Shown here: in pieces, positions 1-9,258 of the stretch
Numbering within the stretch: the first letter of the stretch is position 1
Layout: each line of letters opens with the position of its first letter
Source of the DNA: Candidatus Opimibacter skivensis
GTDB taxonomy: Bacteria; Bacteroidota; Bacteroidia; Chitinophagales; Saprospiraceae
Length of the DNA stretch: 64,000 bases
Direction: 5' to 3'
Assembly (NCBI GenBank): GCA_016722045.1
Contig: JADKGY010000022.1
Location: forward strand, 142,127-206,126
The notes under the pieces: generated by a model
The model's input: the letters and a program-made list of their open reading frames with translations, nothing else
The model's database searches: none
What the model was told of the DNA's origin: nothing
Translations under genes and position numbers: made by a program

Positions 1-278
1 AAATCATAACCTGTAAGATGAAGCAAACTATATAACAGCATAGAGCCATGACCTGCAGACAAGACAAACCTGTCGCGATCGAACCAATGCGGATCTGATG
101 GATTGTGCTTCAGAAATCGGGTCCAGAGAACATAGGCCATGGCAGCAGCACCCATAGGTAATCCGGGGTGACCACTATTTGCCTTTTGCACAGCATCAAT
201 GGAAAGGAAGCGGATCGTATTAGTAGCAAGCAAATCCGGATCAGTATAGCCAGGGATTGTATTGGAAATGGAGTTCAT
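1..278 (-). CDS. tkt: Transketolase, N-terminal part (cut by window edge)
   Basis: Transketolase moves two-carbon units between sugar phosphates in the non-oxidative pentose phosphate pathway, using thiamine diphosphate. The first 92 codons are present. They contain the family's opening pattern: a TIRFLSIDAVQKANSGHPG stretch, then GAAAMAYVLWTRFLKHNP and DRDRFVLSAGHGSML. The ATG at 278 gives the expected N-terminus. The rest lies outside the window, so the size is unknown, but this start is typical of the full-length single-chain enzyme. A separate two-gene transketolase follows at 1814-3858, so the genome carries two forms. Confidence 0.93.
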   Translation of the reverse strand, partial: MNSISNTIPGYTDPDLLATNTIRFLSIDAVQKANSGHPGLPMGAAAMAYVLWTRFLKHNPSDPHWFDRDRFVLSAGHGSMLLYSLLHLTGYD

Positions 279-413
279 TATTCAACATTCATTACGTGAA
301 AGTAAAATAGTACATTTTTAGTTGCACTATAGTTGCATTTCATTAGAAAATGTCCCGCCCAATGCCCATGGGAGTAATAAACTTAGATTACGACTGTGAA
401 ATATCGTTTCATC

Positions 414-455
414 TAAAAATCTCAAATCTCAAATCTCAAATCTCAAATCTCAAAT
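414..455. repeat. Heptamer array (AATCTCA)n, about 6 units
   Basis: Perfect tandem 7-bp repeat whose last unit runs into the stop codon (455-457) of the minus-strand trans-sulfuration gene. It therefore lies directly at that gene's 3' end. It is one of about a dozen period-7 arrays in the window. Confidence 0.95.
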
Positions 456-1612
456 CATTTCAACGCCTGTTCAATATCCTTTTCAAGATCTTCATAACTC
501 TCTATCCCTACACTAAGTCGTATAAGTGAATCTGTCAGCCCCGAAGCTAATCGCTGTTCTCTCGGTATAGATGCATGCGTCATCGATGCAGGATGACCGA
601 TCAGTGATTCTACTCCACCGAGTGATTCAGCAAGTGAAAACAATTTAGTTCCACCCAATACCTTATTAGCTGCATCCATACTGTCATCTTTCAGATCAAA
701 AGAAATCATGGCACCGAAATTTTTCATCTGGCTTGCAGCAAGCGTATATTGTGGGTGAGTCTTCAATCCTGGATACATCACTTTCCCGACACGAGGATGA
801 TTCTGAAGATACTGTGCAAGACGCATTGCATTTTCACAAGATCGATCCATACGAATATGCAGTGTCTTAATTCCACGCAATGTCAAAAAACAATCCTGTG
901 GTCCGGGCACAGCACCACTTGCATTTTGTAAAAACTTAAGTCGTTCAGCTAATGCATCGTCATTAACGATGAGGCCACCCATGATGACATCACTATGTCC
1001 GGCTATATATTTTGTAATGGAATGATGGACAATCGTTGCGCCAAGCGCTAAGGGGTTTTGTAAATAAGGCGATGCAAACGTATTGTCAACAGCTACAGGA
1101 ATATTTTTCTCTTTTGCTACCATGCAAATAGCCTTGATATCGAATATCTGCAGAGTAGGATTTGTAGGGGTTTCAAGCCATATCAATTTTGTCTCCGGCA
1201 GAATTGATTTCCGAAGCAAATCGAGATTGGTCATGTCGATGTAACGGCTTTTAATACCCATCGGGCCATATACTTTTGTCAGGAGACGATATGAGCCACC
1301 ATATAAGTCATTACCACATAGAATATCATCACCGGTTTGAAATAGTTTGATGACAGCATCCATGGCCGCCAATCCGCTACTGAAGCATATTCCATACTTT
1401 CCATTTTCCAAAGCTGCAATACTGGCTTGCAGTGCATCACGGGTTGGATTCTGGGTGCGGGCATATTCATATCCTTTGTGTTTGCCCGGAGCTTCCTGGA
1501 CGTATGTTGACGTCTGGTATATGGGAGTCATGATAGCACCTGAAGTAGGGTCTGGGGCGACGCCTGCATGTACGGCTTTGGTGCCAAAACCCTGTTTATC
1601 GTTAGAACTCAT
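455..1612 (-). CDS. Cystathionine gamma-lyase / gamma-synthase family enzyme
   Basis: PLP-dependent Cys/Met metabolism enzyme of 385 aa, the usual length for the family. The PLP lysine is K201 within HSITKYIAGHSD. The YEYARTQNPT motif at about residues 48-57 and the ETPTNPT motif at about 147-153 contact substrate and cofactor in known relatives. The family includes cystathionine gamma-lyase, gamma-synthase and methionine gamma-lyase, and sequence reading alone does not separate them. In Bacteroidota such solitary genes are usually annotated as cystathionine gamma-synthase or lyase. A TACCTTTG promoter box lies 24 nt upstream. No SAM riboswitch is visible in the leader. The gene ends inside a heptamer array. 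Confidence 0.9.
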   Translation of the reverse strand: MSSNDKQGFGTKAVHAGVAPDPTSGAIMTPIYQTSTYVQEAPGKHKGYEYARTQNPTRDALQASIAALENGKYGICFSSGLAAMDAVIKLFQTGDDILCGNDLYGGSYRLLTKVYGPMGIKSRYIDMTNLDLLRKSILPETKLIWLETPTNPTLQIFDIKAICMVAKEKNIPVAVDNTFASPYLQNPLALGATIVHHSITKYIAGHSDVIMGGLIVNDDALAERLKFLQNASGAVPGPQDCFLTLRGIKTLHIRMDRSCENAMRLAQYLQNHPRVGKVMYPGLKTHPQYTLAASQMKNFGAMISFDLKDDSMDAANKVLGGTKLFSLAESLGGVESLIGHPASMTHASIPREQRLASGLTDSLIRLSVGIESYEDLEKDIEQALK

Positions 1613-1635
1613 TTGTATTAAATGTTTAAGGACGT

Positions 1636-1643
1636 CAAAGGTA
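1636..1643 (-). promoter_or_regulatory. Bacteroidota -7 promoter box TACCTTTG
   Basis: The minus strand reads TACCTTTG followed by ACGTC, matching the TAnnTTTG -7 element used by the Bacteroidota primary sigma factor. The -33 partner is only TTTA at the expected distance, so this is a partial match. It lies 24 nt upstream of the trans-sulfuration gene. Confidence 0.5.
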
Positions 1644-1745
1644 GTAAAATGAAAGGCGAAGGCTTAAATAGAAAACTGACCATTTATTAAAAATGAAAAT
1701 GGAATGAAATCGAAAAAATTCAATTGGAATAAAATAAATTCTTCA

Positions 1746-1803
1746 TTGAGCGAAGTCGAAATGAAAGGTGGAAACTTGTATCGGTCGTTGAGCGAAGTCG
1801 AAA
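1746..1803. repeat. Two direct copies of TTGAGCGAAGTCGAAA
   Basis: Identical 16-bp words at 1746-1761 and 1788-1803 in the space between the trans-sulfuration gene and the transketolase C subunit. The reverse complement contains TTCGACTTCGCTCAA, related to the TTCGAC...GCTCA repeat family seen at 10480, 19347, 59218 and 63861. Confidence 0.8.
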
Positions 1804-1813
1804 CGAAAGATAC

Positions 1814-2794
1814 TTAGGAGCTAAAGGAACTGACCATTTCTTTTCTCTTCAAAACTTCTTGCACAGAAGCAATAATATTCTCCGGAGTCAATCCATATTT
1901 TGCTAAAAGCAATTCGGGGACTCCACTTTCTCCGAAACTATCGTTTACAGCTACATACTCCTGAGCCGTAGGCATCTTTCTTGAAAGTAATTGAGCTACA
2001 GAATCACCAAGCCCGCCATTGCGTTGATGTTCTTCCGCAGTAACAACACATTTGGTTTTAGAAACGGAATCTAAAATGATTTCTTCATCCAGCGGTTTGA
2101 TTGTATGGATATTAATCAGTTCTGCACTGATGCCTTCTTCATTTAATTTTTTCACAGCTTCCATAGCATAAGCCACTAAATGACCTGTGGCAATAATGGT
2201 GACATCACTTCCTTCATTCATCAATATCCCTTTACCAATTTCAAAAGGCAAATTCTCCGGCATGAAGATGGGCCATGACGGACGACCGAAACGTAAATAG
2301 ACAGGGCCATAATGTTCTGCTATGGCTATTGTGGCGGCCTTAGTTTGATTATAATCACAGGGATTGATCACAGTCATCCCGGGAAGCATCTTCATCAACC
2401 CGATATCCTCAAGGATCTGATGAGTCGCACCATCTTCACCTAATGTCAGTCCCGCATGAGAAGCGCAGATCTTTACATTCTTGTGTGAATATGCTATCGA
2501 TTGCCTGATCTGATCATAAACACGTCCTGTAGAAAAATTGGCAAAGGTTCCTGTATACGGTATTTTACCTCCAATAGCCAGACCGGCTGCAATGCCCATC
2601 ATATTCGCTTCTGCAATTCCTACCTGTACAAATCGCTCAGGAAAAGCTTTGACAAATGCATTCATTTTTAATGAGCCTAGCAGATCTGCACACAATGCAA
2701 CTACATTTTTATTTTGTTGACCAGCCATGAGAAGGCCATCACCAAATCCATCGCGCGTTGCTTTCTTACCTGTTATTGGAAAATCAGTTAACAT
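1814..2794 (-). CDS. Transketolase, C-terminal subunit (split form)
   Basis: 326-aa protein covering the pyrimidine-binding and C-terminal domains of transketolase. The catalytic glutamate is in GIAEANM (E62), which activates thiamine diphosphate in the family. ASHAGLTLGEDGATHQ and YLRFGRPSWPIF are further family stretches. It would form one active enzyme with the N-terminal subunit encoded just upstream on the same strand (3016-3858). About 220 bp separate the two genes, and this space is filled by a heptamer array. Split transketolases are known in archaea and several bacterial phyla. The full-length gene at the left edge makes this pair a second transketolase-type enzyme. Confidence 0.92.
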   Translation of the reverse strand: MLTDFPITGKKATRDGFGDGLLMAGQQNKNVVALCADLLGSLKMNAFVKAFPERFVQVGIAEANMMGIAAGLAIGGKIPYTGTFANFSTGRVYDQIRQSIAYSHKNVKICASHAGLTLGEDGATHQILEDIGLMKMLPGMTVINPCDYNQTKAATIAIAEHYGPVYLRFGRPSWPIFMPENLPFEIGKGILMNEGSDVTIIATGHLVAYAMEAVKKLNEEGISAELINIHTIKPLDEEIILDSVSKTKCVVTAEEHQRNGGLGDSVAQLLSRKMPTAQEYVAVNDSFGESGVPELLLAKYGLTPENIIASVQEVLKRKEMVSSFSS

Positions 2795-2882
2795 TATTTA
2801 CGATTTTGGATTTTAGATTTTATCCGATACCGGATTAAAAGGATACCAGATGCCGGACTATATCTCTGAATGTACTTTAAAT

Positions 2883-3015
<133 letters not shown>

Positions 3016-3858
3016 CTAATAATCTCCTACAGTTTCCTCCAACTGTGTCAGCGCTCTAATCAACTGCTCATCATTCGGTGCGATACCGTGCCAATGATGT
3101 CCTTCCATCATGAAATCAACACCGTAGCCCATCACAGATTTCATCAGGATGACAATGGGTTGTTTTTTTCCTGTTTGTTCTTTTGCTTGTTGTAAAGTAG
3201 AGATCACGTCTTCGATCACATTTCCGTTCATGTGCAATACTTTCCAGCCAAATGATTTCCATTTTGCTTCAAGATCACCTAATGACATCACTTCACTAGT
3301 AGGTCCATCAATCTGCTGACCATTCCAGTCAACAGTGACGATGATATTGTCCAGCTTGTAATGTGCAGCAGACATGATAGCTTCCCACACCTGACCTTCT
3401 TCCAATTCGCCATCACCAGTCAACACATAAATCATGTTTTGATCTCCATCAAGACGCTTAGCTAATGCCGCACCTATAGCTACCGAAAGTCCCTGACCCA
3501 ATGATCCGGATGCAACTCTGATACCCGGCAGGCCTTCATGCGTAGTCGGATGTCCCTGCAATCTTGTATTGATTCTGCGAAACGTGGCTAATTCACTTGT
3601 AGGAAAAAAACCACTTCTCGCAAGCACACTATACCATACCGGTGAGATATGACCATTGGAAAGAAAAAACATATCCTCCCCATGTCCTTCCATTTGAAAG
3701 GGAAGTTTATAATGTAAAAAATGGAAATACAGGGCCACCATAAAATCAGTGCATCCCAGTGATCCACCCGGATGTCCACTCTGACATTGATGTACCATCC
3801 GGACGATGTCGCGTCTCACCTGGGTTGATATTTTTTTTAAATCCTGGATGTCAGCCAT
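3016..3858 (-). CDS. Transketolase, N-terminal subunit (split form)
   Basis: 280-aa protein equal to the thiamine-diphosphate binding half of transketolase. The TPP motif starts at GDGELEEGQ (148-156) and continues to about VDWNGQQ. CQSGHPGGSLGCTDFM (about 25-40) and SGSLGQGLSVAIG (about 117-129) are typical of the family. It precedes the C-terminal subunit gene on the same strand, so the two are probably co-expressed despite the repeat-filled gap. The ATG at 3858 fits the family start. Nothing in the sequence distinguishes classic transketolase from related ketose-transferring enzymes. Confidence 0.92.
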   Translation of the reverse strand: MADIQDLKKISTQVRRDIVRMVHQCQSGHPGGSLGCTDFMVALYFHFLHYKLPFQMEGHGEDMFFLSNGHISPVWYSVLARSGFFPTSELATFRRINTRLQGHPTTHEGLPGIRVASGSLGQGLSVAIGAALAKRLDGDQNMIYVLTGDGELEEGQVWEAIMSAAHYKLDNIIVTVDWNGQQIDGPTSEVMSLGDLEAKWKSFGWKVLHMNGNVIEDVISTLQQAKEQTGKKQPIVILMKSVMGYGVDFMMEGHHWHGIAPNDEQLIRALTQLEETVGDY

Positions 3859-3883
3859 TTTTTATTTTTTGTATTCATGTTCT

Positions 3884-3897
3884 CCCCCTTCAGGGGG
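3884..3897. repeat. Small hairpin CCCCCT-tc-AGGGGG
   Basis: Perfect 6-bp inverted repeat with a 2-nt loop, followed by a G-rich tail. It sits between the HU gene and the transketolase N subunit. A similar C/G hairpin occurs at 41725-41739. Confidence 0.6.
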
Positions 3898-3916
3898 TGG
3901 GGGGTAGGGGATAATA

Positions 3917-3950
3917 GAAGAAGGCAATCTGCCTGCAGACTGCCTTCTTC
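3917..3950 (-). terminator. Strong hairpin downstream of the HU gene
   Basis: GAAGAAGGCA pairs with TGCCTTCTTC, then after one mismatch TCTGC pairs with GCAGA around a 2-nt loop. It is 54 nt beyond the stop of the HU gene in the transcribed direction. The following U tract is weak (TATTATC), so termination is likely but not certain. Confidence 0.6.
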
Positions 3951-4003
3951 AGCCAATTGCATTTGTCATAGACAGATGCATTATCAAATCGAAACGACGG
4001 GTA

Positions 4004-4276
4004 TTACTTTACAGTTTCTACCAGGCTTGTTCCAGCTTTGAATTTTGGTGTTTTCTTGGCTTTGATTTTGATGGCTTCTCCTGTAGCAGGATTACGTCCC
4101 ATACGGGCAGCACGCTTGCTTACAGAGAAAGTACCAAATCCAGGAAGAGTAACTTTGTCGCCTTTCTTGAGTGTTTTTCCAATTGCATCAAGAGTAGCAT
4201 CTAGAGCCCTGCCAGCATCTGCTTTTGTCAAATCAGATCCCTTAGCAATAGCTTCAATTAAATCGCCTTTGTTCAT
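4004..4276 (-). CDS. HU family DNA-binding protein
   Basis: 90-aa histone-like protein that bends and compacts DNA as a dimer. It shows the HU pattern: MNKGDLIEAIAK, GRALDATLDAI, then the beta-arm signature GFGTFSVSKRAARMGRNP, which matches the bacterial HU signature, and a basic end. A start 14 codons upstream (4318) is open, but the ATG at 4276 gives the normal HU N-terminus. A good TTG/TACATTTG promoter lies 40-70 nt upstream, and a hairpin terminator follows. It is a single-gene unit. Confidence 0.95.
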   Translation of the reverse strand: MNKGDLIEAIAKGSDLTKADAGRALDATLDAIGKTLKKGDKVTLPGFGTFSVSKRAARMGRNPATGEAIKIKAKKTPKFKAGTSLVETVK

Positions 4277-4315
4277 TATCAGCTTATTAATGTTAAACAA
4301 TAAATTAAAATCGAA

Positions 4316-4346
4316 CAAATGTAGGTCGGGAATATATTATAAACAA
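4316..4346 (-). promoter_or_regulatory. Promoter of the HU gene (TTG-N20-TACATTTG)
   Basis: On the minus strand TTG (4344-4346) is followed after 20 nt by TACATTTG (4316-4323), a full match to the Bacteroidota -33/-7 consensus. It lies about 40 nt upstream of the HU start. Confidence 0.75.
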
Positions 4347-4431
4347 GCATTATGTATGAAAATATGCCTGAAATGCCTGATTTTATTGACTTTCTTTCAT
4401 TTGGACGGTCTAAAAGCCCTATTTTTAGGGC

Positions 4432-4656
4432 ATGAAGAACATTCTTTGTCTTTTTTTGATAGTATCTATAGCCCTTTTAGCTCCCGCCTGCAGCCGAAAA
4501 TCAGGCTGCCCGGCTGAATCCGCCCAGTCTCAGGTGGATAAAAACGGGGAGTATAAGGTCAGCAAAACCAAGTCCGGATTATTGCCGCCAAAAGGTTATC
4601 ATAAGAAGATAAAAGGTAAATACAAGTCAGGAAAAAAGGTGAAGCATTCCAATTAA
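4432..4656 (+). CDS. Small basic lipoprotein
   Basis: 74-aa protein with a short hydrophobic signal and a lipobox ending LLAPAC, so Cys20 would be lipidated. The mature part is short and lysine-rich, with YKVSKTKSGLLPPKG and GYHKKIKGKYKSGKK stretches. No family is recognised. It stands alone, divergent from the HU gene and convergent with the permease gene that follows. Coding status rests on the clear signal peptide and consistent reading frame. Confidence 0.65.
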   Translation: MKNILCLFLIVSIALLAPACSRKSGCPAESAQSQVDKNGEYKVSKTKSGLLPPKGYHKKIKGKYKSGKKVKHSN

Positions 4657-4711
4657 TCCTTTCTGTATCTCTTTTTCTTAATCCCTTAGAGTTCAAAAAA
4701 ATATCTTTTCG

Positions 4712-5953
4712 TCACTCTGTGATGAGGGGAATCTGATGTATATCAGGTATGCCCTGCTCAACTCTTTTCTTCAACATATTGCCTATCGTATACAATGATA
4801 GCAGTGTAAAGAAGATAGCACACCCCGGAAATAATACCAGCCACCAATCATCAAAATGATTACGCGACTGTGATAACAATCTTCCCCAATTCATTTCTTC
4901 CGGCGGCAGCCCGATGCCTAAAAACGAAAGTGAAGATTCAGCAAGAATAGCAGAAGACACACCGAATATAAAAGTGATCATCACAGGTCTGAATGCATAA
5001 GGGATCAAATGATTTTTTAAGATTTTCAGATCTGGTATATTCAATAGCTGTGCAGCTTTGATATAATTACTCTCCTTCATTTTAAATACCTCAGCCCGCA
5101 TGTAACGTGCCATCACCGGCCATCGTAAGAGCGCAATAGCCATCATGACAGTCAGCAGGCCTTTTACAGGCAAGATGACCAGAAGGATCAGGATGATAAA
5201 TAAACCGGGGAAGCTATCCACTATACTGATCAAACTCATGACGATAGTGTCTATCGGTATTCCTGTTTGTTTTGATCTTATGGTTCTCGAAAAACGAAAT
5301 ACCATTGCCAAGGCTATGATCAACAGTATTAATAGCACATATTTTAGAAAAACACTGAAGGGCAACCACCATATAATAAACAGCAAAATAAAAAAGATAA
5401 GTGTTTCGATGACCTGAATCCATGAAACTCTCCATTTACGATTTCCCCAATATGCCGCCGCAGATCCAAGAGGCACACCAAATAGCAATGCAAGCAACAT
5501 CGAACCAAAACCAATCAATAAGCTCACGCGGCAACCCCGAATCATTCCTGCAAGTACATCTCTACCCAACGCATCAGTACCTAGCCAATGACGGAATCTC
5601 AGGCTCAATGGTTGAGATGCAATTGGACTAAGATGACTTCCGGATGCAAGATCAATCGTGGTATGACTATATGGAATCGGAGCACGCCAGATCGATTCAA
5701 ATGATGTTGACCGCCATTCCACCGGTGAAAACGATGGATAAAGGGTAGAAAGCTCTGCCTCTGAAATGCCGGAGAATAAGGGAAAATATGTACGTCCTTC
5801 CAGTCTGCACATATAAGGTTTTTCATTTGAAATCAAAGGTCCCAATATCGCGATAAGGCTCACGATTAAAATAAATAGCCATGACAAACGTAAACTCAAT
5901 GGAGATCTCCATCCGGGTAACAAAGTATAATATGACAAAGCCTCTTTCTTCAA
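4712..5953 (-). CDS. Oligopeptide-type ABC transporter permease (DppC/OppC family)
   Basis: 413-aa inner membrane permease. The first membrane segment (about 25-45) is followed by a ~90-residue periplasmic part and the family stretch HWLGTDALGRDVLAGMIRGCR (about 122-142). Further membrane helices and the EAA-type loop (around KAAQLLNIPDLKILKNHLIP) contact the ATPase in the family. It is longer than enterobacterial DppC (about 300 aa) because of inserts before and within the membrane core. The frame opens at a TTG (5953), 2 nt after the preceding permease; no ATG exists before the first helix. It is the last gene of the importer cluster. No ATPase gene is present. Confidence 0.88.
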   Translation of the reverse strand: MKKEALSYYTLLPGWRSPLSLRLSWLFILIVSLIAILGPLISNEKPYMCRLEGRTYFPLFSGISEAELSTLYPSFSPVEWRSTSFESIWRAPIPYSHTTIDLASGSHLSPIASQPLSLRFRHWLGTDALGRDVLAGMIRGCRVSLLIGFGSMLLALLFGVPLGSAAAYWGNRKWRVSWIQVIETLIFFILLFIIWWLPFSVFLKYVLLILLIIALAMVFRFSRTIRSKQTGIPIDTIVMSLISIVDSFPGLFIILILLVILPVKGLLTVMMAIALLRWPVMARYMRAEVFKMKESNYIKAAQLLNIPDLKILKNHLIPYAFRPVMITFIFGVSSAILAESSLSFLGIGLPPEEMNWGRLLSQSRNHFDDWWLVLFPGCAIFFTLLSLYTIGNMLKKRVEQGIPDIHQIPLITE

Positions 5954-5955
5954 AC

Positions 5956-7371
5956 TTAAACTGTCTTAACTCTTGGATCCGCCCACTTATAAACTACATC
6001 TGTCAATACATATGAAAATACTGTAATCGCTGCCCCTAACATCAGTACAGGAAATACCACCGGCCAGTCATGCGCAAGCAAACTATTGTACATCAGCCGG
6101 CCCATCCCTGGAATGCTGAAGATGACTTCAACGATTAAAGAACCGGATAGTAGTGCCGGCACTGATCCGCCTATAATCGTAATCACAGGAAACAATGCAT
6201 TTCTGATCACATGCTTCTTTAAAATCGTTCGCTCTGAAATACCCTGAGCCCGTAATGCTTTTACATATGGCTGTTCCATTTGATGAAGTACAGATTGTTT
6301 CATTTGTCTTGACACATAAGCCAGCGCACCAAGCGTAAGACACATGACGGGCAATAAAAGATGAGAAAATAAAATGCTCCATTTTTCAATCACCGATCCG
6401 GCGCGTTGATAAGAACCTAATCCACCCGATGGAAAGATAGATAACCACTCTCCTGAAGTAAGCGAATAAATGAATAATGTACCAAGCCAGAATGATGGAA
6501 GTGCAAAAAGAGCAAATAGTATCCAGTTAATAATACGTTCCAGAGGCATGCCATCATGAGCACCACTCCAAATACCTATACCCACACCCAGTAAAATAGC
6601 AAGCAAAAATGCAAGCCCGTTTAGTAATAATGTCCATTTCAATGCATCGAATATTTTAGTCCATGCATTCAATCCGTCAACAAGAGATGTCAGCGGCCGC
6701 TGCGAAAGTAATCCGGACATCCATTGATGATATTGATTGTGTGTGCCATTCCATTCAATCAACGGTAACCAGGTGGTTGCAACATCTGAATTCCCTTGCT
6801 CCAATAGCTGATCACATGACAAAAGGATTAAGGACAATTGATTTGTGATTTCCGGAATAGCGATGGTATCTTTTAATAAAGCTTCCTTCACTGCAAGCAT
6901 GTTGTTTTGCAATAGTTTCAGATCATTTGTTTTTAATGCGCTATTGAAATGCTGGCAAAGCACATCGTGAGCCGCCAGTGAATTGCTAATGGGACAATAC
7001 GTTTGCAATCCTGATTTCAATTGATCATGCAGCAGCAGGGATCCATTTCCATTCTTTGTTTGATCAATCCAGGATTTTAATGACTTTCTTTCGTCAAGGG
7101 GAAGGATAAGATTTACATTCTTTGGATAATAACCTGGTGAGACGGACCAATAGAACATCGGCAGATCCAATCCACGTCGATGCGCTATCTGCAGATAGGC
7201 GTTTTGAAGTTCAAGCGGATTGGAATTGATATTGTACCGCGGATCATCGATGCTCAGATAATCCATCACCTCATCACCCGGCGTCAGTTTACTGAGCCAG
7301 AAAGCAATAATAGAAATGATCCACAATAATAGTATGGCATTACTAAATCTCCTGATGAAGGATAAGATCAT
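5956..7371 (-). CDS. Oligopeptide-type ABC transporter permease (DppB/OppB family)
   Basis: 471-aa permease. The first helix (about 8-28) is followed by KLTPGDEV, the conserved post-helix motif of DppB. A long periplasmic insert then runs to about residue 245, with the usual core helices after it. The EAA loop reads PYVKALRAQGISERTILKKHVIRNAL, and the C-terminal SGSLIVEVIFSIPGMGRL motif is typical. E. coli DppB is about 340 aa, so the insert adds over 100 residues. The gene starts 12 nt after the substrate-binding protein and is 2 nt from the next permease, so the three form one operon. Confidence 0.9.
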   Translation of the reverse strand: MILSFIRRFSNAILLLWIISIIAFWLSKLTPGDEVMDYLSIDDPRYNINSNPLELQNAYLQIAHRRGLDLPMFYWSVSPGYYPKNVNLILPLDERKSLKSWIDQTKNGNGSLLLHDQLKSGLQTYCPISNSLAAHDVLCQHFNSALKTNDLKLLQNNMLAVKEALLKDTIAIPEITNQLSLILLSCDQLLEQGNSDVATTWLPLIEWNGTHNQYHQWMSGLLSQRPLTSLVDGLNAWTKIFDALKWTLLLNGLAFLLAILLGVGIGIWSGAHDGMPLERIINWILFALFALPSFWLGTLFIYSLTSGEWLSIFPSGGLGSYQRAGSVIEKWSILFSHLLLPVMCLTLGALAYVSRQMKQSVLHQMEQPYVKALRAQGISERTILKKHVIRNALFPVITIIGGSVPALLSGSLIVEVIFSIPGMGRLMYNSLLAHDWPVVFPVLMLGAAITVFSYVLTDVVYKWADPRVKTV

Positions 7372-7383
7372 TGTTCATCCTGA

Positions 7384-9138
7384 TTATGCAGCGCGCTTGA
7401 AAAGATTTTCAAAATAACCGGGTTTCCGGGAAGAAGAACGAAATTCAAATTTTTTGGAAACAATAATTCTCTCCAGTGGGACATACAGAAATATAACAGG
7501 CTGCTCTTTGTAAATGATTTCCTGTAGAGAATGATAGTCATGATCTCTTTCCTGATCTGAAGCATCGGTTCGGATTTCATTGATCACACTATCAGCCGCC
7601 ATGCTATGGAAGCCACTGACATTGCCCCCACCCGGTTTATCACTTTCCGAATGCCAGGTCTGATAGGGATCATCAAATGCAGGTTGTGAACGCATCCGCA
7701 TGGGCTCGATATCAAAATTGTTTTGTCTGCGATCATCATTAAACTGACTATTGTCCAGGACCTCTATATTGATTTCAATGCCTGCTTTTTTAGCATTCTC
7801 TTTGAGAATATTTGCAATGGCTTTACCTTCTTCCTGAGCGGTTATTTTAATACTTATACTTAATTCCTGAAGTTTTCCATCTATTATTTTATCAGGGATT
7901 CCATTTCCATTCGTGTCTTTCCATCCGGCGTCTTTGATTAGAGCTATTGCTTTGTTGATATCCTGGGTCACAGGTTTAAGATCTTTGTCATAATATGGTT
8001 TACTCGGATGGATTGGACCTACAGTACGTTGCCCCAGACCCTGAAGCAGATTATTCATGATCCCGTCATAATCCAGGCAATACGCAAGTGCCTGACGAAT
8101 TCTTTTATCCGCCAGAATAGGTTTTCTATTGTTGAGCAACAAATAATTCATTTGTAATAAACCTGGGCTTGCAAACTGAAATTTTGCTGACCATTGCGAA
8201 TCAGCTTTCATCTTGAGAAACGTACCAGGGCTTACATCCCCCATCACATCTACCTCACCAGATTTTAGAGCAGCTTCAGCAGTAGCCGCATCTGTAATTA
8301 TTTTGTAGGTGATTTCAGTCGGATAGCCCTGGATCAAAAGAGGTGCATTCTGAATTTTATCTCCCCAGTAATTACTCTTTTTTTTCAGTCTGATGAATTC
8401 TCCGGTCGTCCAGTTGTCTAATTCATAAGGGCCGGCACCGCTGACCATTTCTCTTCCATAATGTGGCGATTCAAACGAAGTCGCAAACTGCTTTAGTAAA
8501 GTGTCTTGTTCAACAGACCATTTCTTATTCGGATCGCGCAAAGCATCCAATGAAATTTTGCTCATGAAATTTTGCGGATCGTAGAGATGAGCGGGATAAA
8601 GATTGAAGTTTGTGATCACTTCAAGCGCCAATATGTACGAACTGTCTACATATGCTGTTGCATGTAAGGGATCTTTCGGATCCGTCTCAACTTCACTGAT
8701 GAAGTTTAAAAAACCTCGTGTCGTTGCAGCGGTGACATAAGGATTGAATATTGCTTTCAATGTAAAGAGATAATCATCAGTCGTCACAGGCTTTCCATCC
8801 GACCACGTGGCTTCAGGCCTGAAATGCAATTGATATCGTTGTCCGCCAATATGCTTTCCCTCCGTGACTTTTTCAGCAACAGGCATTTCGGTGATCAGTA
8901 AAGGAGATAATTTCAAACTCACCGGGTCGTATTCCGCGATTGGCAGCAAAATGAGACTAGTTATTTGAGTCACATAGGAGCTCTTCCCAAACAAAGGATT
9001 CAGCGTTTCAGGCTCTATGGGTAAGCGCACTGATACGGCGAGCGGCGTTGATGAATCAGTACCAGTTTTGCATGATGTGATCATCAAAGCTGACAAGCAT
9101 AGTATAGCAATTATGTGTTTTATATCCCTTCTTCCCAT
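7384..9138 (-). CDS. Peptide-type ABC transporter substrate-binding lipoprotein (SBP family 5)
   Basis: 584-aa periplasmic binding lipoprotein. The N-terminus is a signal peptide with lipobox LMITSC, so Cys23 is lipidated. Family-5 features include LPIEPETLNPLFGKS, WSDGKPVTTDDYLFTLKAIF and the late RIRQALAYCLDYDGI block. This family binds peptides, nickel or other solutes; the ligand cannot be read from sequence. It leads the operon with the two permeases. A TATCTTTG box ends only 4 nt before the ATG, so the transcript may be nearly leaderless. Confidence 0.9.
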   Translation of the reverse strand: MGRRDIKHIIAILCLSALMITSCKTGTDSSTPLAVSVRLPIEPETLNPLFGKSSYVTQITSLILLPIAEYDPVSLKLSPLLITEMPVAEKVTEGKHIGGQRYQLHFRPEATWSDGKPVTTDDYLFTLKAIFNPYVTAATTRGFLNFISEVETDPKDPLHATAYVDSSYILALEVITNFNLYPAHLYDPQNFMSKISLDALRDPNKKWSVEQDTLLKQFATSFESPHYGREMVSGAGPYELDNWTTGEFIRLKKKSNYWGDKIQNAPLLIQGYPTEITYKIITDAATAEAALKSGEVDVMGDVSPGTFLKMKADSQWSAKFQFASPGLLQMNYLLLNNRKPILADKRIRQALAYCLDYDGIMNNLLQGLGQRTVGPIHPSKPYYDKDLKPVTQDINKAIALIKDAGWKDTNGNGIPDKIIDGKLQELSISIKITAQEEGKAIANILKENAKKAGIEINIEVLDNSQFNDDRRQNNFDIEPMRMRSQPAFDDPYQTWHSESDKPGGGNVSGFHSMAADSVINEIRTDASDQERDHDYHSLQEIIYKEQPVIFLYVPLERIIVSKKFEFRSSSRKPGYFENLFKRAA

Positions 9139-9142
9139 TTGC

Positions 9143-9150
9143 CAAAGATA
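9143..9150 (-). promoter_or_regulatory. TATCTTTG box 4 nt before the binding-protein start
   Basis: The minus strand reads TATCTTTG-GCAA-ATG. The box matches TAnnTTTG, but no clear TTG lies about 20 nt upstream. If used, transcription would begin at or next to the start codon. Confidence 0.4.
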
Positions 9151-9258
9151 GTGATGAGTATTGTTTTCGATGGCTATCCCTCGTGATTAATAGTATTTCA
9201 AAATCGAGACACTACCAATTATTTTTAACCAATATCTTAAAATAGTGTTGTAGGTAGT

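Noticed and set aside
1613..1813. SAM riboswitch upstream of the trans-sulfuration gene
   Set aside because: No conserved junction or kink-turn pattern is visible; the space holds a promoter box and a simple repeat.
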